Both the position numbers and the translations under genes were made by a program. A stretch of 64,000 nt of DNA from Candidatus Mycoplasma liparidae (GTDB taxonomy: Bacteria; Bacillota_I; Bacilli_A; Mycoplasmatales; Mycoplasmoidaceae). The notes below the pieces were generated by a model. The model saw only the letters and a program-made list of their open reading frames with translations. It was not told where the DNA came from and did no database searches. Shown here one piece after another: positions 22,183 through 32,417 of this stretch (position 1 is its first letter; the number at the start of each line of letters is the position of its first letter). The stretch spans positions 288,136 to 352,135 of the forward strand of contig RHHX01000002.1 of the NCBI GenBank assembly GCA_009884515.1, read 5' to 3'.

Positions 22183-22678
22183 TTGAAATATTAAATTGAT
22201 CATAATAAACTTTATAATTATTTTGAATATTGTTTCTTTTAGATCAACGTACATCTATTGATAATTCTTTATCATTTTTATTAAGTTTATACTTTGGTAA
22301 TATTAAAAAGTCATCAATATTTTTAAAAGCAGGAATAGATTTTATTGTTTCTGTTAATAGCAATAAAATATTATTATCAATATTTTTATAAACGAATACT
22401 ATTTTATCTTCAATATGTTGTTTATTAACATTAGTAAAAAGATCTATTGATTTCTTTTTATTGATAAATTTATTGATTTTATATTTCATATGTTTTTCAT
22501 TACTATGTTTATCCAATAAAGTTTCTTTTCATGTTTGATAATCAAATGAATCATCTGGCTTGGATGTTATACTGTTGTAATCATAATTAATAAAAAGAGT
22601 TAATACTACTGAACTTGTTATTGTTAAAAGTGCTATTAATGAAATTAACATATTTTTTTTAGATGATTTGATTGCCAT
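22175..22678 (-). CDS. uncharacterised membrane-anchored protein
   Basis: 167 residues, no family recognised. MAIKSSKKN then a single hydrophobic segment (about 9-29), then a polar Lys/Asn/Asp-rich domain that would lie outside the cell: a type II signal-anchor topology. Starts inside the end of the preceding gene (20-nt overlap), so the two probably act together. Trp codons are TGA. Confidence 0.7.
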
Positions 22679-23696
22679 TAATATAATCCTCCAAATTTTC
22701 AATAATAGTGTTTTCTATTATTGTTCTATTAATCAAATTACTCTTAATGTTTTCAGTGAAATTAAAAGGTTTTTTGATATTGACTCTTTTAATTTTATTT
22801 TTAAATTCAATATTAAATGAACAATTAATAAACCCATTTGAAATATGGGGAATAAATATTCCTGAATAACCATCTTTAATTGCTAATTCTAATGTTTTAG
22901 TTTCATCATTAAAATGAAATTTTTCATCAATATTTAATGAAAAATCCTTACCAAAAAGATATTTGTTACTAACAGAAAATTTTAATGATTTCAAAACATT
23001 ATCAATATAGTAATCAATCGAATAATTAATTTGGGACAATATGATGTTTTCAATATCATATTTCTTAAAATTAATTATTGTATTAATTGGATTTTTAATA
23101 TCAATAAAATCATCTGTTTGATATACTAATAAATCGTTTGAATCATTAATATATGGGTTTAAATTAATATTCCCATTTACATTATTAATTTCATAAAAAT
23201 TAGAATAAACAACATTAAAATCAACAGTATTTTTATTTACTTCATTAATAAAAATATACCTATCAACATCGTTATCAAGACCAGTAATAACATAATCAGT
23301 TAAAATATTTTGATTAAATATTGGTTCAAAATTAAAATTAATATTTTTATTATTTTGAATATTTTCATCTAGATTTGATTTTTTTGTATCTAATATAAAA
23401 TCAAAACTATATTGATTAATGTTATATGCTGGATTTTTAGTATTAATAATTTCCTTTGCAACATATTCTTTTTCTCATTTAAGTGGTACATTTAAAACTG
23501 ATGAAAAGTATGTTTTGAGGTTTAAATAAAAGGCATTAATTGGTAAGAAAGAATTTGAATAAATATAAAAATATCCAGTAATATTTCATGAACCGTAATT
23601 ATCATCAATTAAAACATTGTCAATTCATGATTTATAATAAATACTTGGATTTGATTCATTTAAATCTGGATATGTTGGTTTAACAAAATATGACAT
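22659..23696 (-). CDS. uncharacterised protein
   Basis: 345 residues, no family recognised. No signal peptide or clear membrane helix. Rich in Asn, Ile, Tyr and Asp, with beta-strand-like alternation (YFYIYSNSF, FNFEPIF, YVITGLDND). GGAGAAA precedes the ATG at 23696. Overlaps the next, membrane-anchored gene by 20 nt. Could be a cytoplasmic or exported structural or adhesion-associated protein; nothing in the sequence decides. Confidence 0.7.
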
Positions 23697-23818
23697 TAAT
23701 TTCTCCTACAAATTATATAAGAGGGTTTTTATTAAAAATACTAAATAAAAATATAAAAACAAGACTTTTTTATCAATTTTCTTCTTTATTTTAAACTGTT
23801 ATTAATAATTTTCTGTTA

Positions 23819-24370
23819 TTATTTCGGATATTTTTCAGGTCTTTCAATCATCATTTTTTTAATAAAGTCTTTTTTTGATAAATGTTTATAATTATCCATC
23901 AATTCAACACATTCATGATAAACTTCGATTGCTCATTTTTTATCCTTAAATCCATTGATAATAACTTTTTTATTTTGAAGATTTTTATAATTTTCAAAGA
24001 AGTCTTGAATTTCTTTTAATAAATGGTTAGGAATATCTTTTAAATCTTCAATATGATCATATCTTGGATCACAATCAATAACACCAATAAGTTTGGTGTC
24101 GGTTTCATTTCCATCAATCATATCCATAGCTCCAACTATTCTAGTAGGAACAACAACACCTGGTGGAAATTCTTGATCAGCAAATAAAACCACATCAAGT
24201 TCATCTCCATCTCAATCTAATGCATTTTTTATAAACCCATAATTTTGTGGATAAGATGAAGAACCGTATAAAATTCTATCTACTCTTATTTCGTTATTTT
24301 TTCTATCAAATTCATATTTAATTTTTGAATTTTTTGCAATTTCAATTGTTACATCTAAAACTTTTCTCAT
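23819..24370 (-). CDS. ppa: inorganic pyrophosphatase
   Basis: 183 residues, family I. Hydrolyses pyrophosphate released by biosynthesis. SKIKYEFDRKN, YGSSSYPQNYGFI, DGDELDVVLF, GVIDCDPRYDHI and FFENYKNLQNK carry the conserved acidic metal ligands. AAGAGAACC precedes the ATG; a 13-codon upstream extension is rejected. Divergent from the catalase gene. Confidence 0.95.
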
Positions 24371-24457
24371 CGGTTCTCTTTTTATATTTATTTTTAAAAA
24401 TTGTAGCAAAAAATATTAATAAATACACTATTTATCTTTATTAAAACTTTATGAACT

Positions 24458-24463
24458 TATAAT
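24458..24463 (+). promoter_or_regulatory. -10 element of the catalase gene
   Basis: TATAAT 26 nt upstream of the start codon, followed by AAGGA at 24476-24480. No convincing -35. Confidence 0.45.
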
Positions 24464-24489
24464 TATAGATTACGTAAGGATAAAAAAAT

Positions 24490-26010
24490 ATGAAAGAAAA
24501 AATATTAAAAGATAGTCATGGAGCTTCTGTTGACAATGACCAAGCTACAAAATCTTTAAATTTAAATGAAAAACATGGTTATGCACTAGTTCAAGATACA
24601 CATTTACTTGACAAACTAGCTCATTTCGCAAGAGAAAGAGTTCCAGAAAGAGTTGTTCATGCTAAAGGAGCAGGCGCTCATGGTAAATTTGTTTTAACAA
24701 ATGATATGAGTAAATATACTGATGCTAAAATCTTTACTAACAAAAAAGTGGAAACACCAATATTTGTTAGATTCTCAACAGTAGGTGGAGAATCAGGTTC
24801 AGCTGATGCTGCTAGAGACCCTAGAGGTTTCGCAGTTAGGTTTTATACTGAAGAGGGTAATTATGATATTACTGGGAATAATACTCCAATTTTCTTTATT
24901 CGAGATGCTATTAAATTCCCTGATTTTATTCATACTCAAAAAAGACACCCTCAAACAAATTTAAAAGATAATAACATGGTTTGAGACTTCTGAAGCTTAA
25001 CTCCAGAATCACTTCATCAAGTTATGTTTCTTTTCACAAATAGAGGAACACCTAAAAATCACCGTGAAATGAGTGGATATGGAAGTCATGCATTCATGTG
25101 ATATAAAGGCAATGGTGAATTTTCATGAGTGAAATATCACTTTGTTTCAACACTTGGATTTAATGGTATGAATTCTGAAGAAGCTGATGAAGTTGCTAAA
25201 AATGATCCTGATCATGCTACTAGAGATTTATTTGAAAATATTAAAAAGGGTAATTTCCCAAAATGAAAATTATTTGTTCAAATATTATCAGATGAACAAG
25301 TTAAGAAAATGGAATTAAACCCATTTGATGTTACTAAAGTTTGATATCACAGAGATGCTCCTTTAGTAGAAGTTGGAGAAATTATTTTAAACAAAAATCC
25401 TGATAACTATTTTACAGAAACTGAACAAATAACTTTTTCACCAGGTAATTTTGTTCCTGGAATTGCTGCAAGTCCTGATAAATTATTACAAGGTAGATTA
25501 TTTTCTTATGGAGATGCTGCTAGATATAGAGTTGGTGCTAACCATAACCAATTAGATATTAATAGACCAAAAATCAAAGATAACTATACTAATGAAAGAG
25601 CTGGATTTATGGCCAGTTCAAGAGATTACGGTTCTAGTAATAATTACTTTCCTAACTCACAAAGTGATGGAAGTATTACAAAAAGTATTTCGCCTCCAAG
25701 AATTGATATTAATGGTGGTTGAATTGATAAAACTGAAGTTAAAACTTATGAAGATGATTTTGTTCAACCAAATATTTTTTATACAAAAGTATTATCTGAT
25801 TCAGAAAAAGTTGAATTAATAAAAAACCTTTCTAATTCTATGATGTCAGTTTATGAAAACCTAAAATACAGACAAGTTGCTTTATTTTTCAAAGTATCTC
25901 AAGACTTAGGAACTAAACTATCTGAAAAATTAAAATTAAATGTAAAAAAAGTTAAAGAGTTATCAGAACTATCACAAGATGAAAGAATTAAAAAAACTCC
26001 TTTATTTTAA
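24490..26010 (+). CDS. katA: haem catalase, small-subunit monofunctional type
   Basis: 506 residues. Splits hydrogen peroxide to water and oxygen. The N-terminal segment ERVPERVVHAKGAGAHG holds the distal His57, YDITGNNTPIFFIRD the distal Asn130, and RLFSYGDAARYRVG the proximal haem ligand Tyr340; STVGGESGSADAARDPRGFAVRFYT is intact. Length and motifs indicate a full enzyme. Trp codons are TGA, so if it was acquired it is long adapted. It stands alone, with its own -10 and terminator, between two leftward genes (ppa, fhs). Catalase is otherwise nearly absent from mollicutes; haem would have to come from the host. Confidence 0.97.
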
Positions 26011-26022
26011 TTAATTAGGTAA

Positions 26023-26047
26023 TAAAAAATCGCTAAGGCGATTTTTT
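26023..26047. terminator. bidirectional terminator catalase/fhs
   Basis: AAAAAATCGC / GCGATTTTTT stem with loop TAAG and a T7 tail; fhs ends 5 nt beyond it on the other strand. Confidence 0.85.
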
Positions 26048-26051
26048 TATT

Positions 26052-27605
26052 CTAAATTTTAAAGTTCTTAGCTAATGGTTCTTTTGGTAATCCTGGTAAT
26101 TTAATTGTGTTGCCACAATTAACAATAACCATATTTATTGATGAATTATAATTAAACCCTGTAACAACAAGTTTTCTATTTTTTTCATAGTTTAATAAAT
26201 TAGGATCACTTGAAAGTGATGATGGAGTTTTTGCAATGCAAATTAAAGCATTTTGATAATCAAAATCTTTAATTATATTTATAGAATTATTCGAAAATTC
26301 AATATCCTCAATACCATAAGCATTTTTAGCAATTTTTTTAATTTTTAATTCTAAATTATCTTCTAAGTTATAAGTAAAAATTACTTTTGGTTCTTCAATA
26401 ATATTACTTTTTATAAAATCTACTACTTTTTTAGAATCATTAAATCCTTTATTATAAAAATCAATAATTTTAAAAGTTAGTTTTTTCTCTGTTAATATCT
26501 TTTCTATTAAACTGATATCTTCATCTGAATCATTAGCAAATTTATTTAATAAAATTATTGGTTCAAAACCAAAACTTCTAATATGATTAATATGAATATT
26601 TAAAAAATCAAAAATATTTTCTAGTGGATTATCTTTTTGATTATTAAATTCTCCATGATGAATTAAAGCTTTAATAGTAATACATAAAACAACAGCATTA
26701 GGATAAATATTCCCTATTCTACATTTAATATTCATGAATTTTTCAAATCCTAAATCAGCACCAAATCCGGCTTCAGTAAAACTATATTTACTTAATGACA
26801 TACTTGTTTTTGTTGCTATTAATGAATTACACCCATGAGCGATATTAGCAAATGGTCCTCCATGAATTATTATTGGTGATCCAATTAATGATTGTACTAA
26901 ATTTGGTTTAAGGGCATCTTCTAATAATTTTAAAATACCATCAGTAATTTCTAGATCTTTGATTTTGATTGGCTTATTATCAAAAGTATAAGCAACAATT
27001 GTTTTATCAAGCTTTTCTTTTAATTCTTTTTCATTATTAATTAAACAAAAAAGAGCCATCATATCACTAGCAGCTGTGATGTTAAATCCAGTTTTATATG
27101 ATATTTTATCTTTTATTTTAACTTCAATATTTCTTAAACCACGATCATTTAAATCAATACATCTTTTTCAAATAATTTTTTGTGGATTAATATTCAATTT
27201 ATTATCAAAGTAAATTTCATTTTCAATTATTGTTGAAATTAAATTATTACAAGTAGTTAATGCATAAAAATCGCCAGTAAAATTAAGATTAATTTTATCA
27301 CTAGGAAACATTGAAGTTTTACCATTACCTGTTGCAGTTCCTTTAAGACCAAATACTGGTCCTAATGATGGTTCTCTTAAAACGGCAATAGAACTTTCAT
27401 TATTATAATTAAAGGCATCATTTAATCCAATACTTAGAGTTGTTTTACCTTCTCCGTATTTTGTTGGATTAATTGATGTTATTACTATTAATTTATTTAT
27501 AGGATTATTAATAGGATTGATTTTAATAATATCTTTATTGAATAAAAAATAATCATTTTCATTAATTCCTAATAATTTAGCTACTTCATTTATTTTTTTT
27601 TGCAT
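26052..27605 (-). CDS. fhs: formate-tetrahydrofolate ligase
   Basis: 517 residues, slightly shorter than the usual 555. ATP-dependent formation of 10-formyl-THF, needed for formyl-Met-tRNA and purines. P-loop PTKYGEGKTT near residue 50, REPSLGPVFGLKGTATG, NLNFTGDFYALT, RCIDLNDRGLR, PFANIAHGCNS, TEAGFGADLGFEKF and LPGLPKEP all match. In-frame TGA joins the two halves. Confidence 0.95.
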
Positions 27606-27645
27606 ATAGATATCTTATTTTTAGAAATTATAACATACATAAAGA

Positions 27646-28620
27646 TTAAATTAAACGTAATGTTTCTTCTTTTATTTGATTAAATAATTCAATATCTGCT
27701 GTTAATTTTTCTCTTAATTGTTCTTTACCTTGAGCAAGTTTTGTATCATCTTTTAAAAGTGAATATCATGAACCACTTTTTTTGATTATGCCTTTTTCAA
27801 TTGCAATATCAATTATTTCATTACTTTGTTTAAAACCTTCTCCAAAAATAATATCTAAAAAGGTAATCTTATATGGTGTTGATATTTTATTTTTTACCAT
27901 ACTTACTTTGATTTTAATTCCGATTTTATTATTAGCATTTTTAATAACTTCAGTTTTTTTACACTCTAATCTCATTGTTGAATAAAATCTTAAAGCCCTT
28001 CCTCCAGTTGTTGTTTCATTATTGCCGAAAAAAACTCCGATTTTTTCTCTTATTTGATTTAAAAAAATAATAGTAGTTTCTGAATCTGATAGTAATGTTT
28101 GAATTTTTCTCAAACCTTTTGACATTAATCTAGCATGAAGTCCCATTTGTTGACTATTAATATTATTTTCATATTCATCACTAGGAACCATAGCAGCAAC
28201 TGAATCAATAACAACAAGATCAATAATTTTATCTTTAATAATCAATTCTAAAATTTCAAATACTTGTTCACCTGTTTTTGGTTTAGCTACCATAATTTTA
28301 TCTAAATCAATTCCGATATTTTTAGCATATTTTGGATTAAAGGTATGTTCAACGTCAATAAACATAACTCGATAACCATCTCTTTGAGCTTGAGCTAACA
28401 TTTGCAATGATATGGTTGTTTTAGCTGAAGATTCATTACCAAATATTTCAATTATTCTACCTTTAGGTATTCCATTAATACCTGTTATTCGATCAAGATT
28501 TAAACTTCCTGTTTTATAAATTCCGCATATAAAATTATCATTACCCATACGAATTAAATTTTTTCCTAATTTTGATTCTATTAATTTAGCATCAACATTA
28601 ATTTTGTTTTCAATTTTCAT
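27646..28620 (-). CDS. recA: recombinase RecA
   Basis: 324 residues. Strand-exchange ATPase. The core is intact: LDRITGINGIPKGRIIEIFG, Walker B LVVIDSVAAM, TTIIFLNQIREKIG (L2), GGRALRFYSTMRLE. The Walker A loop is GNESSAKTT (61-69): Ala66 occupies the position of the near-invariant Gly of GPESSGKTT. C-terminus is short, as in other mollicutes. GGGAGC lies about 10 nt upstream. A decayed copy of its first half lies at 29.6-30.0 kb. Confidence 0.95.
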
Positions 28621-28693
28621 TAATTTATTGCTCCCTTATTAATGAAGTAAAACAAGATATATAAAAAATACTAAACTAATCAATTTATAAGTA

Positions 28694-28724
28694 ATAAAAA
28701 AACTTACTATTAAAAGTAAGTTTT
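28694..28724 (-). terminator. terminator behind LRR relic 1
   Basis: AAAACTTACT / AGTAAGTTTT with a 6-nt loop. A near-identical hairpin recurs at 30.09 kb, part of the tandem duplication. Confidence 0.7.
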
Positions 28725-28740
28725 AAAAATCATTATTATT

Positions 28741-29400
28741 TTATTTTTTTAAGATGGATTAACACCCCTCCAATAATCAAACCATTTAGTAGAAGACCGC
28801 CACCAACAAAAGCTCCGATAATAATACCTAGATTATCATTAGTAGTAGGTAGTGGTGCTTAACAATAGGAATAATTTGCAATTTATCCATTGTAGTTCCT
28901 CATTTTATTGCATTTTCCACACTAACAAATATGTTAGTACTTTCTGTTAATTTAATTCCACCAGTAATTATGCTTGTTGTTCCAGTAAAAGCACCAGTAC
29001 CAATATTTGTTGCAGCAAGTAAATTAATAGTAGTTAATCTAGTTGCTCCTTCAAAAGCATAAGCAGCAATGCTTGTTGTATTAGGTAGTAAATCAATAGT
29101 AGTTAAACTAGTTGCTGCAAAAAAGCTCTTTCACCAATGCTAGTATAACCATTAAAATCATTTGCTACTAAACTCCATCTCATTCTGGTCCTTTACTTGT
29201 AATAAGGATATCAGCATCAGATTCAGTAAATATTTTTTCAACTTTAGAAGTGTTTATTAATTTTATATTTGATGAAGTATTTTCATTTAAAGTTGAACTT
29301 GATTTATTACTTAATAATGTAATTGATAACAAAATTGAAAGAAAAATACCTCCTGATAATATTGTTATTTTTGAAATTTTTTTATTCTTTCTTTGATTTA
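28741..29400 (-). pseudogene. BspA-like LRR surface protein, relic 1
   Basis: Reading leftward: a signal-peptide-like start region without start codon (RKNKKISKITILSGG then a hydrophobic stretch), two LRR_5/BspA-type repeats (SLTTIDL..TTSIAAYAFEGA; RLTTINL..ATNIGTGAFTG) and a C-terminal transmembrane helix (IIIGAFVGGGLLLNGLIIGG) with a basic tail. Broken by a stop near 29174 and frameshifts near 29125 and 28859. LRR proteins of this type are usually secreted or surface-anchored adhesins. Confidence 0.75.
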
Positions 29401-29585
29401 AAACTTTATATAATATTATATATAGTCAAGTTATTCTATTGTTTTTTTTTAACTATTTTAGGAGTCTAAAAAAATTTATTATAAATTGGTATTATATTTT
29501 AAAAAGTAACAATAAAAATACTAGCATTTGTTTCAAAATATGATTCTACTAAAATACCATTCCATTATTTAGAATTTCTCTTTTC

Positions 29586-29982
29586 CTTATAGTTCACTAG
29601 GAACCGTTACTATGACTGAATCAATGAGAACAATGTCAGCAATTTTATTCTCAATAACAAAACTCTAAAACTTCGAATAATTCTTCACCTGTATTTGGTT
29701 TAACTATTGAAATATTATCTAAATAAGTTCTAATATTTTTAGCATATTCGCTATTAAATAATGTTTAACATTAATGAATATAACTTTATAACCATCCTTT
29801 TGACCTTGAGTTAACATTTCAAGTGATATTGTTGTTTTAGCAGAAGATTCATTTCCAAATATTTCAATTATTATGCCTTTAAGTATTCCATTTATTCTTA
29901 TTATTTTATCTAAATTTAAACTTTAATTTTATAAATATCACATGTGAAATTATTATTGCCTAAATAAATTAAATCTTCCATA
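29586..29982 (-). pseudogene. recA 5' fragment, decayed duplicate
   Basis: Aligns base by base with the first ~430 nt of recA at 28188-28620, including the Walker A region EIFGNESSAKTTIS, KNTG-EQ segment and the upstream leader. Several indels and stops; the 3' half of recA is absent. It shares Ala in the P-loop with the intact gene, so the duplication is younger than that substitution. Confidence 0.85.
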
Positions 29983-30087
29983 ATTTTAATTCTATTAATT
30001 TATTCTTCTCTTATTAATGAACTAAAACAAAACATATAAAAATACTAAACTAATTAATTTAGATCAATTTATAACTAATATGTATGA

Positions 30088-30122
30088 ATAAAAAAAAACT
30101 TACTATTAAGAGTAAGTTTTTT
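30088..30122 (-). terminator. terminator behind LRR relic 2
   Basis: AAAACTTACT ATTAAG AGTAAGTTTT, the duplicate of the hairpin at 28.7 kb with one loop change and a longer A/T tract. Confidence 0.65.
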
Positions 30123-30130
30123 AAAATCAT

Positions 30131-30607
30131 TATCGTTTCATTTTTTTGCAATAGATTAAAACTCCACCAACTATTTTCTATCAATTAGTAGAATTACTAA
30201 ACCTCAAAGTACTTAATTAATTTCAGTACTAGGTAGGATTTAGAATAATCAAAAAGTTTTTTATTATTAACTTAGTATTAAAAGTTCCTCAAAATTTAAC
30301 CTTATTAGCAGTTATATTCTCACTTTGTATAAGCTCAATTTTTTCTAAACTTAGTGTTCTAAACAAAGCTTGTTTGTCGATACTAATTGCTTTAAGTGCT
30401 GAAATAATAATTAAATTAGTACAAGCAACAAAAGCATTTTACTCAATTGTTTTAACGTTTTGTTAATTTATTTCAGTTAAAACTCACATTGTTGAAAGGC
30501 ATCACTACCATTGGTTTCAATATTTGTTGGTAAAGTTTTTTGTTTTTTTATAAACGTATTAACTTCAAATGAAAATGAAAGAAAAGTTCCTTCTAATAAA
30601 CTGGTAA
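30131..30607 (-). pseudogene. LRR surface protein, relic 2
   Basis: A more decayed second copy. It keeps a ribosome-binding site (AAGGA), an ATG at 30635 region followed after nine codons by a stop, and traces of the repeat and tail segments. Position relative to the recA fragment and hairpin copies that of relic 1 relative to recA. No product is expected. Confidence 0.55.
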
Positions 30608-30687
30608 TAGAACAGTTTTTCTCATTTTATAAATCCTTAAAAATTTATTTACATTATTATATGCAAAAAAAATAATAAAATATTAAA

Positions 30688-31155
30688 CTATTTGATTAAG
30701 TTTAGTATTTCCTCATAAATAATTTCAATAATTTCTTTTAAATTTTCTCTTCGATCATTTTTTGAAAGAACATATTTTTTAACTAATGACCTTTCATTAA
30801 ATAAATAGCAAACAAAAAAAGTACCAATTTCTTGATTAGAAATATTACTAGGACCGGCATTACCAGAAATAGAAATTACTAGATTAGCAAAATACATTTT
30901 TTTAAAATTATGAGCCATTTGAAGTACAACTTCTTCAGAAATAACTCCATAATCAGAAATAATATTTTCATTAATATTTAATACCTTAGATTTAAAATCA
31001 TTACTATAAGTAATTAAAGACCCCTCAAATATTTTGGAAATATTATTATATTGAACAAGTTCAGATGTTAAAAGTCCACAAGTTGCTGATTCAACAAAAC
31101 TGATAGTTAAATTTTTTTCTTTTAAAAGATTAACAACTAATTCAGAATTATTCAT
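30688..31155 (-). CDS. CinA C-terminal-type protein (nicotinamide-nucleotide amidase family)
   Basis: 155 residues: only the amidohydrolase domain of CinA (PncC type). Hydrolyses NMN to nicotinate mononucleotide in characterised members. Motifs: LTISFVESATCGLLTSELV, SLITYSNDFK, VISISGNAGPSN, GTFFVCY. Start MNNSELVV with GGAAG upstream, overlapping the ferredoxin stop by 8 nt. Sits in one operon with pncB, which makes the pyridine-nucleotide link plausible. Confidence 0.88.
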   Translation of the reverse strand: MNNSELVVNLLKEKNLTISFVESATCGLLTSELVQYNNISKIFEGSLITYSNDFKSKVLNINENIISDYGVISEEVVLQMAHNFKKMYFANLVISISGNAGPSNISNQEIGTFFVCYLFNERSLVKKYVLSKNDRRENLKEIIEIIYEEILNLIK

Positions 31156-31378
31156 CTTCCTCTTCCTGCATTTTTTTCTTTTCAATATTAAATTCTTCTT
31201 CATCGCCCATTTTTAAAGCATCGACTGGACAAACATCAATAACATCTTCATTATCCTCAAAAATACCGTCTTCACATCAAACTTTAGAATTTTTAAAGTC
31301 ACATCTGCCTTCACTAGCAGGAATACAAGCTCCACAACTAATACATTTATCTCTAATAACAATTAATCTATTTTTCAT
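31148..31378 (-). CDS. single-cluster [4Fe-4S] ferredoxin
   Basis: 76 residues. C12-I-S-C15-G-A-C18 and C50-P form one 4Fe-4S site as in Bacillus Fer; extra Cys at 26 and 35 are not in the motif. The C-terminus is strongly acidic and basic (EKKKMQEEEDE). No good ribosome-binding site: it starts inside the end of pncB (11-nt overlap). Small electron carrier; its redox partners in this operon are not apparent. Confidence 0.9.
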
Positions 31379-32411
31379 TTTTAAAATTTCATAAATACAT
31401 TTTTTTTGTATCTAAATACTTTCTGCCAATTTTTGCAAAATTATCACCATTAATTTTTACTAAGTCACATGTAAAGTGAGTAGATGTTTTATTAAAGTAA
31501 GCACCAACTCCATAAAAATTAACGGGTGCTTTTAATGCTTCTAATTTTTTTATTCTTTCTAAATTTAAACCTGATGAAATAACAATCTTAATATGTTTCC
31601 CATTATTTTCATCTAAATATTTTCTAACTAAATTAATTAGATGAAAATTAACACCATATTTTTCATTAGTATCAATATTAAGCTTTTTAATTGATTCATC
31701 AATTAAATTAATAGCAGTATCAATTCTAACACCAATAAGAAGATTAAAATATTCTTTTATTGAATCAAGGGTCTTAATAACATCATTTTCAAAATCAATT
31801 AACAAAATTAAATCATTAAAAAGTTCATTATATTTGACAATTAATTTTTTAGTATCGTTTTTAAATTGCTGAAACATAGCATGAGGAACTGTACCAATTA
31901 CTTTAACTTCTTTGTCATTAATCAAATTAACTTGGGCATCTGTTGTAAATAATTTAATTCCACTTAATCAAGTGGAATATCCATCAATTTCTTGCAAGGA
32001 ATAATGATCACTTCTTTCATTCATATTGATTATTTTTTTAATATCAACAACTTTTGATAATTCATAACCGTTAGTAGCAACTGATGAGTTTCTACAAAGG
32101 ATTGAATTAAAAATATTTTCATATTCACATAATAAAGAATAATCACCAATAATTGAAATAACAGGTTCATTTTGTTTAATAATTTCTCCATCATTTCTAA
32201 AATAAAATCTTAATTTTTCTAAATCTTTTTGATGAAAATTATCAATGATAATTTTTTTAATTTCTTCAATGCCACTAAGCATATAATCATTACAAGTTAA
32301 ACAATAAAATTGCATTGTTGTTTCTTCATGCATTTGATTATTAATTAAGATCTTTTTAGTTTTTTTAAAATACTCAGTAGTATAAAACCCTTTATTAATT
32401 TTATTTTCCAT
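31368..32411 (-). CDS. pncB: nicotinate phosphoribosyltransferase
   Basis: 347 residues. Converts nicotinate and PRPP to nicotinate mononucleotide. Motifs: FYTTEYF, FNSILCRNSSVATNG, EIDGYSTWLSG, VIGTVPHAMFQQF, IKIVISSGLNLERI and FYGVGAYF. An apparent end at L341 is a TGA (Trp); the chain runs seven more residues to TAG. AAGGAT precedes the ATG. Confidence 0.92.
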
Positions 32412-32417
32412 TATTAA

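Noticed and set aside
24457..24472. A TTATAAT-containing site before the catalase gene that might be a PerR box
   Set aside because: Only the left half matches TTATAATNATTATAA; in sequence this AT-rich it is expected by chance and overlaps the -10.
31148..31378. Ferredoxin as a frame artefact of the pncB end
   Set aside because: It has its own complete CxxCxxC...CP motif and 76 codons, extending far beyond the 11-nt overlap.
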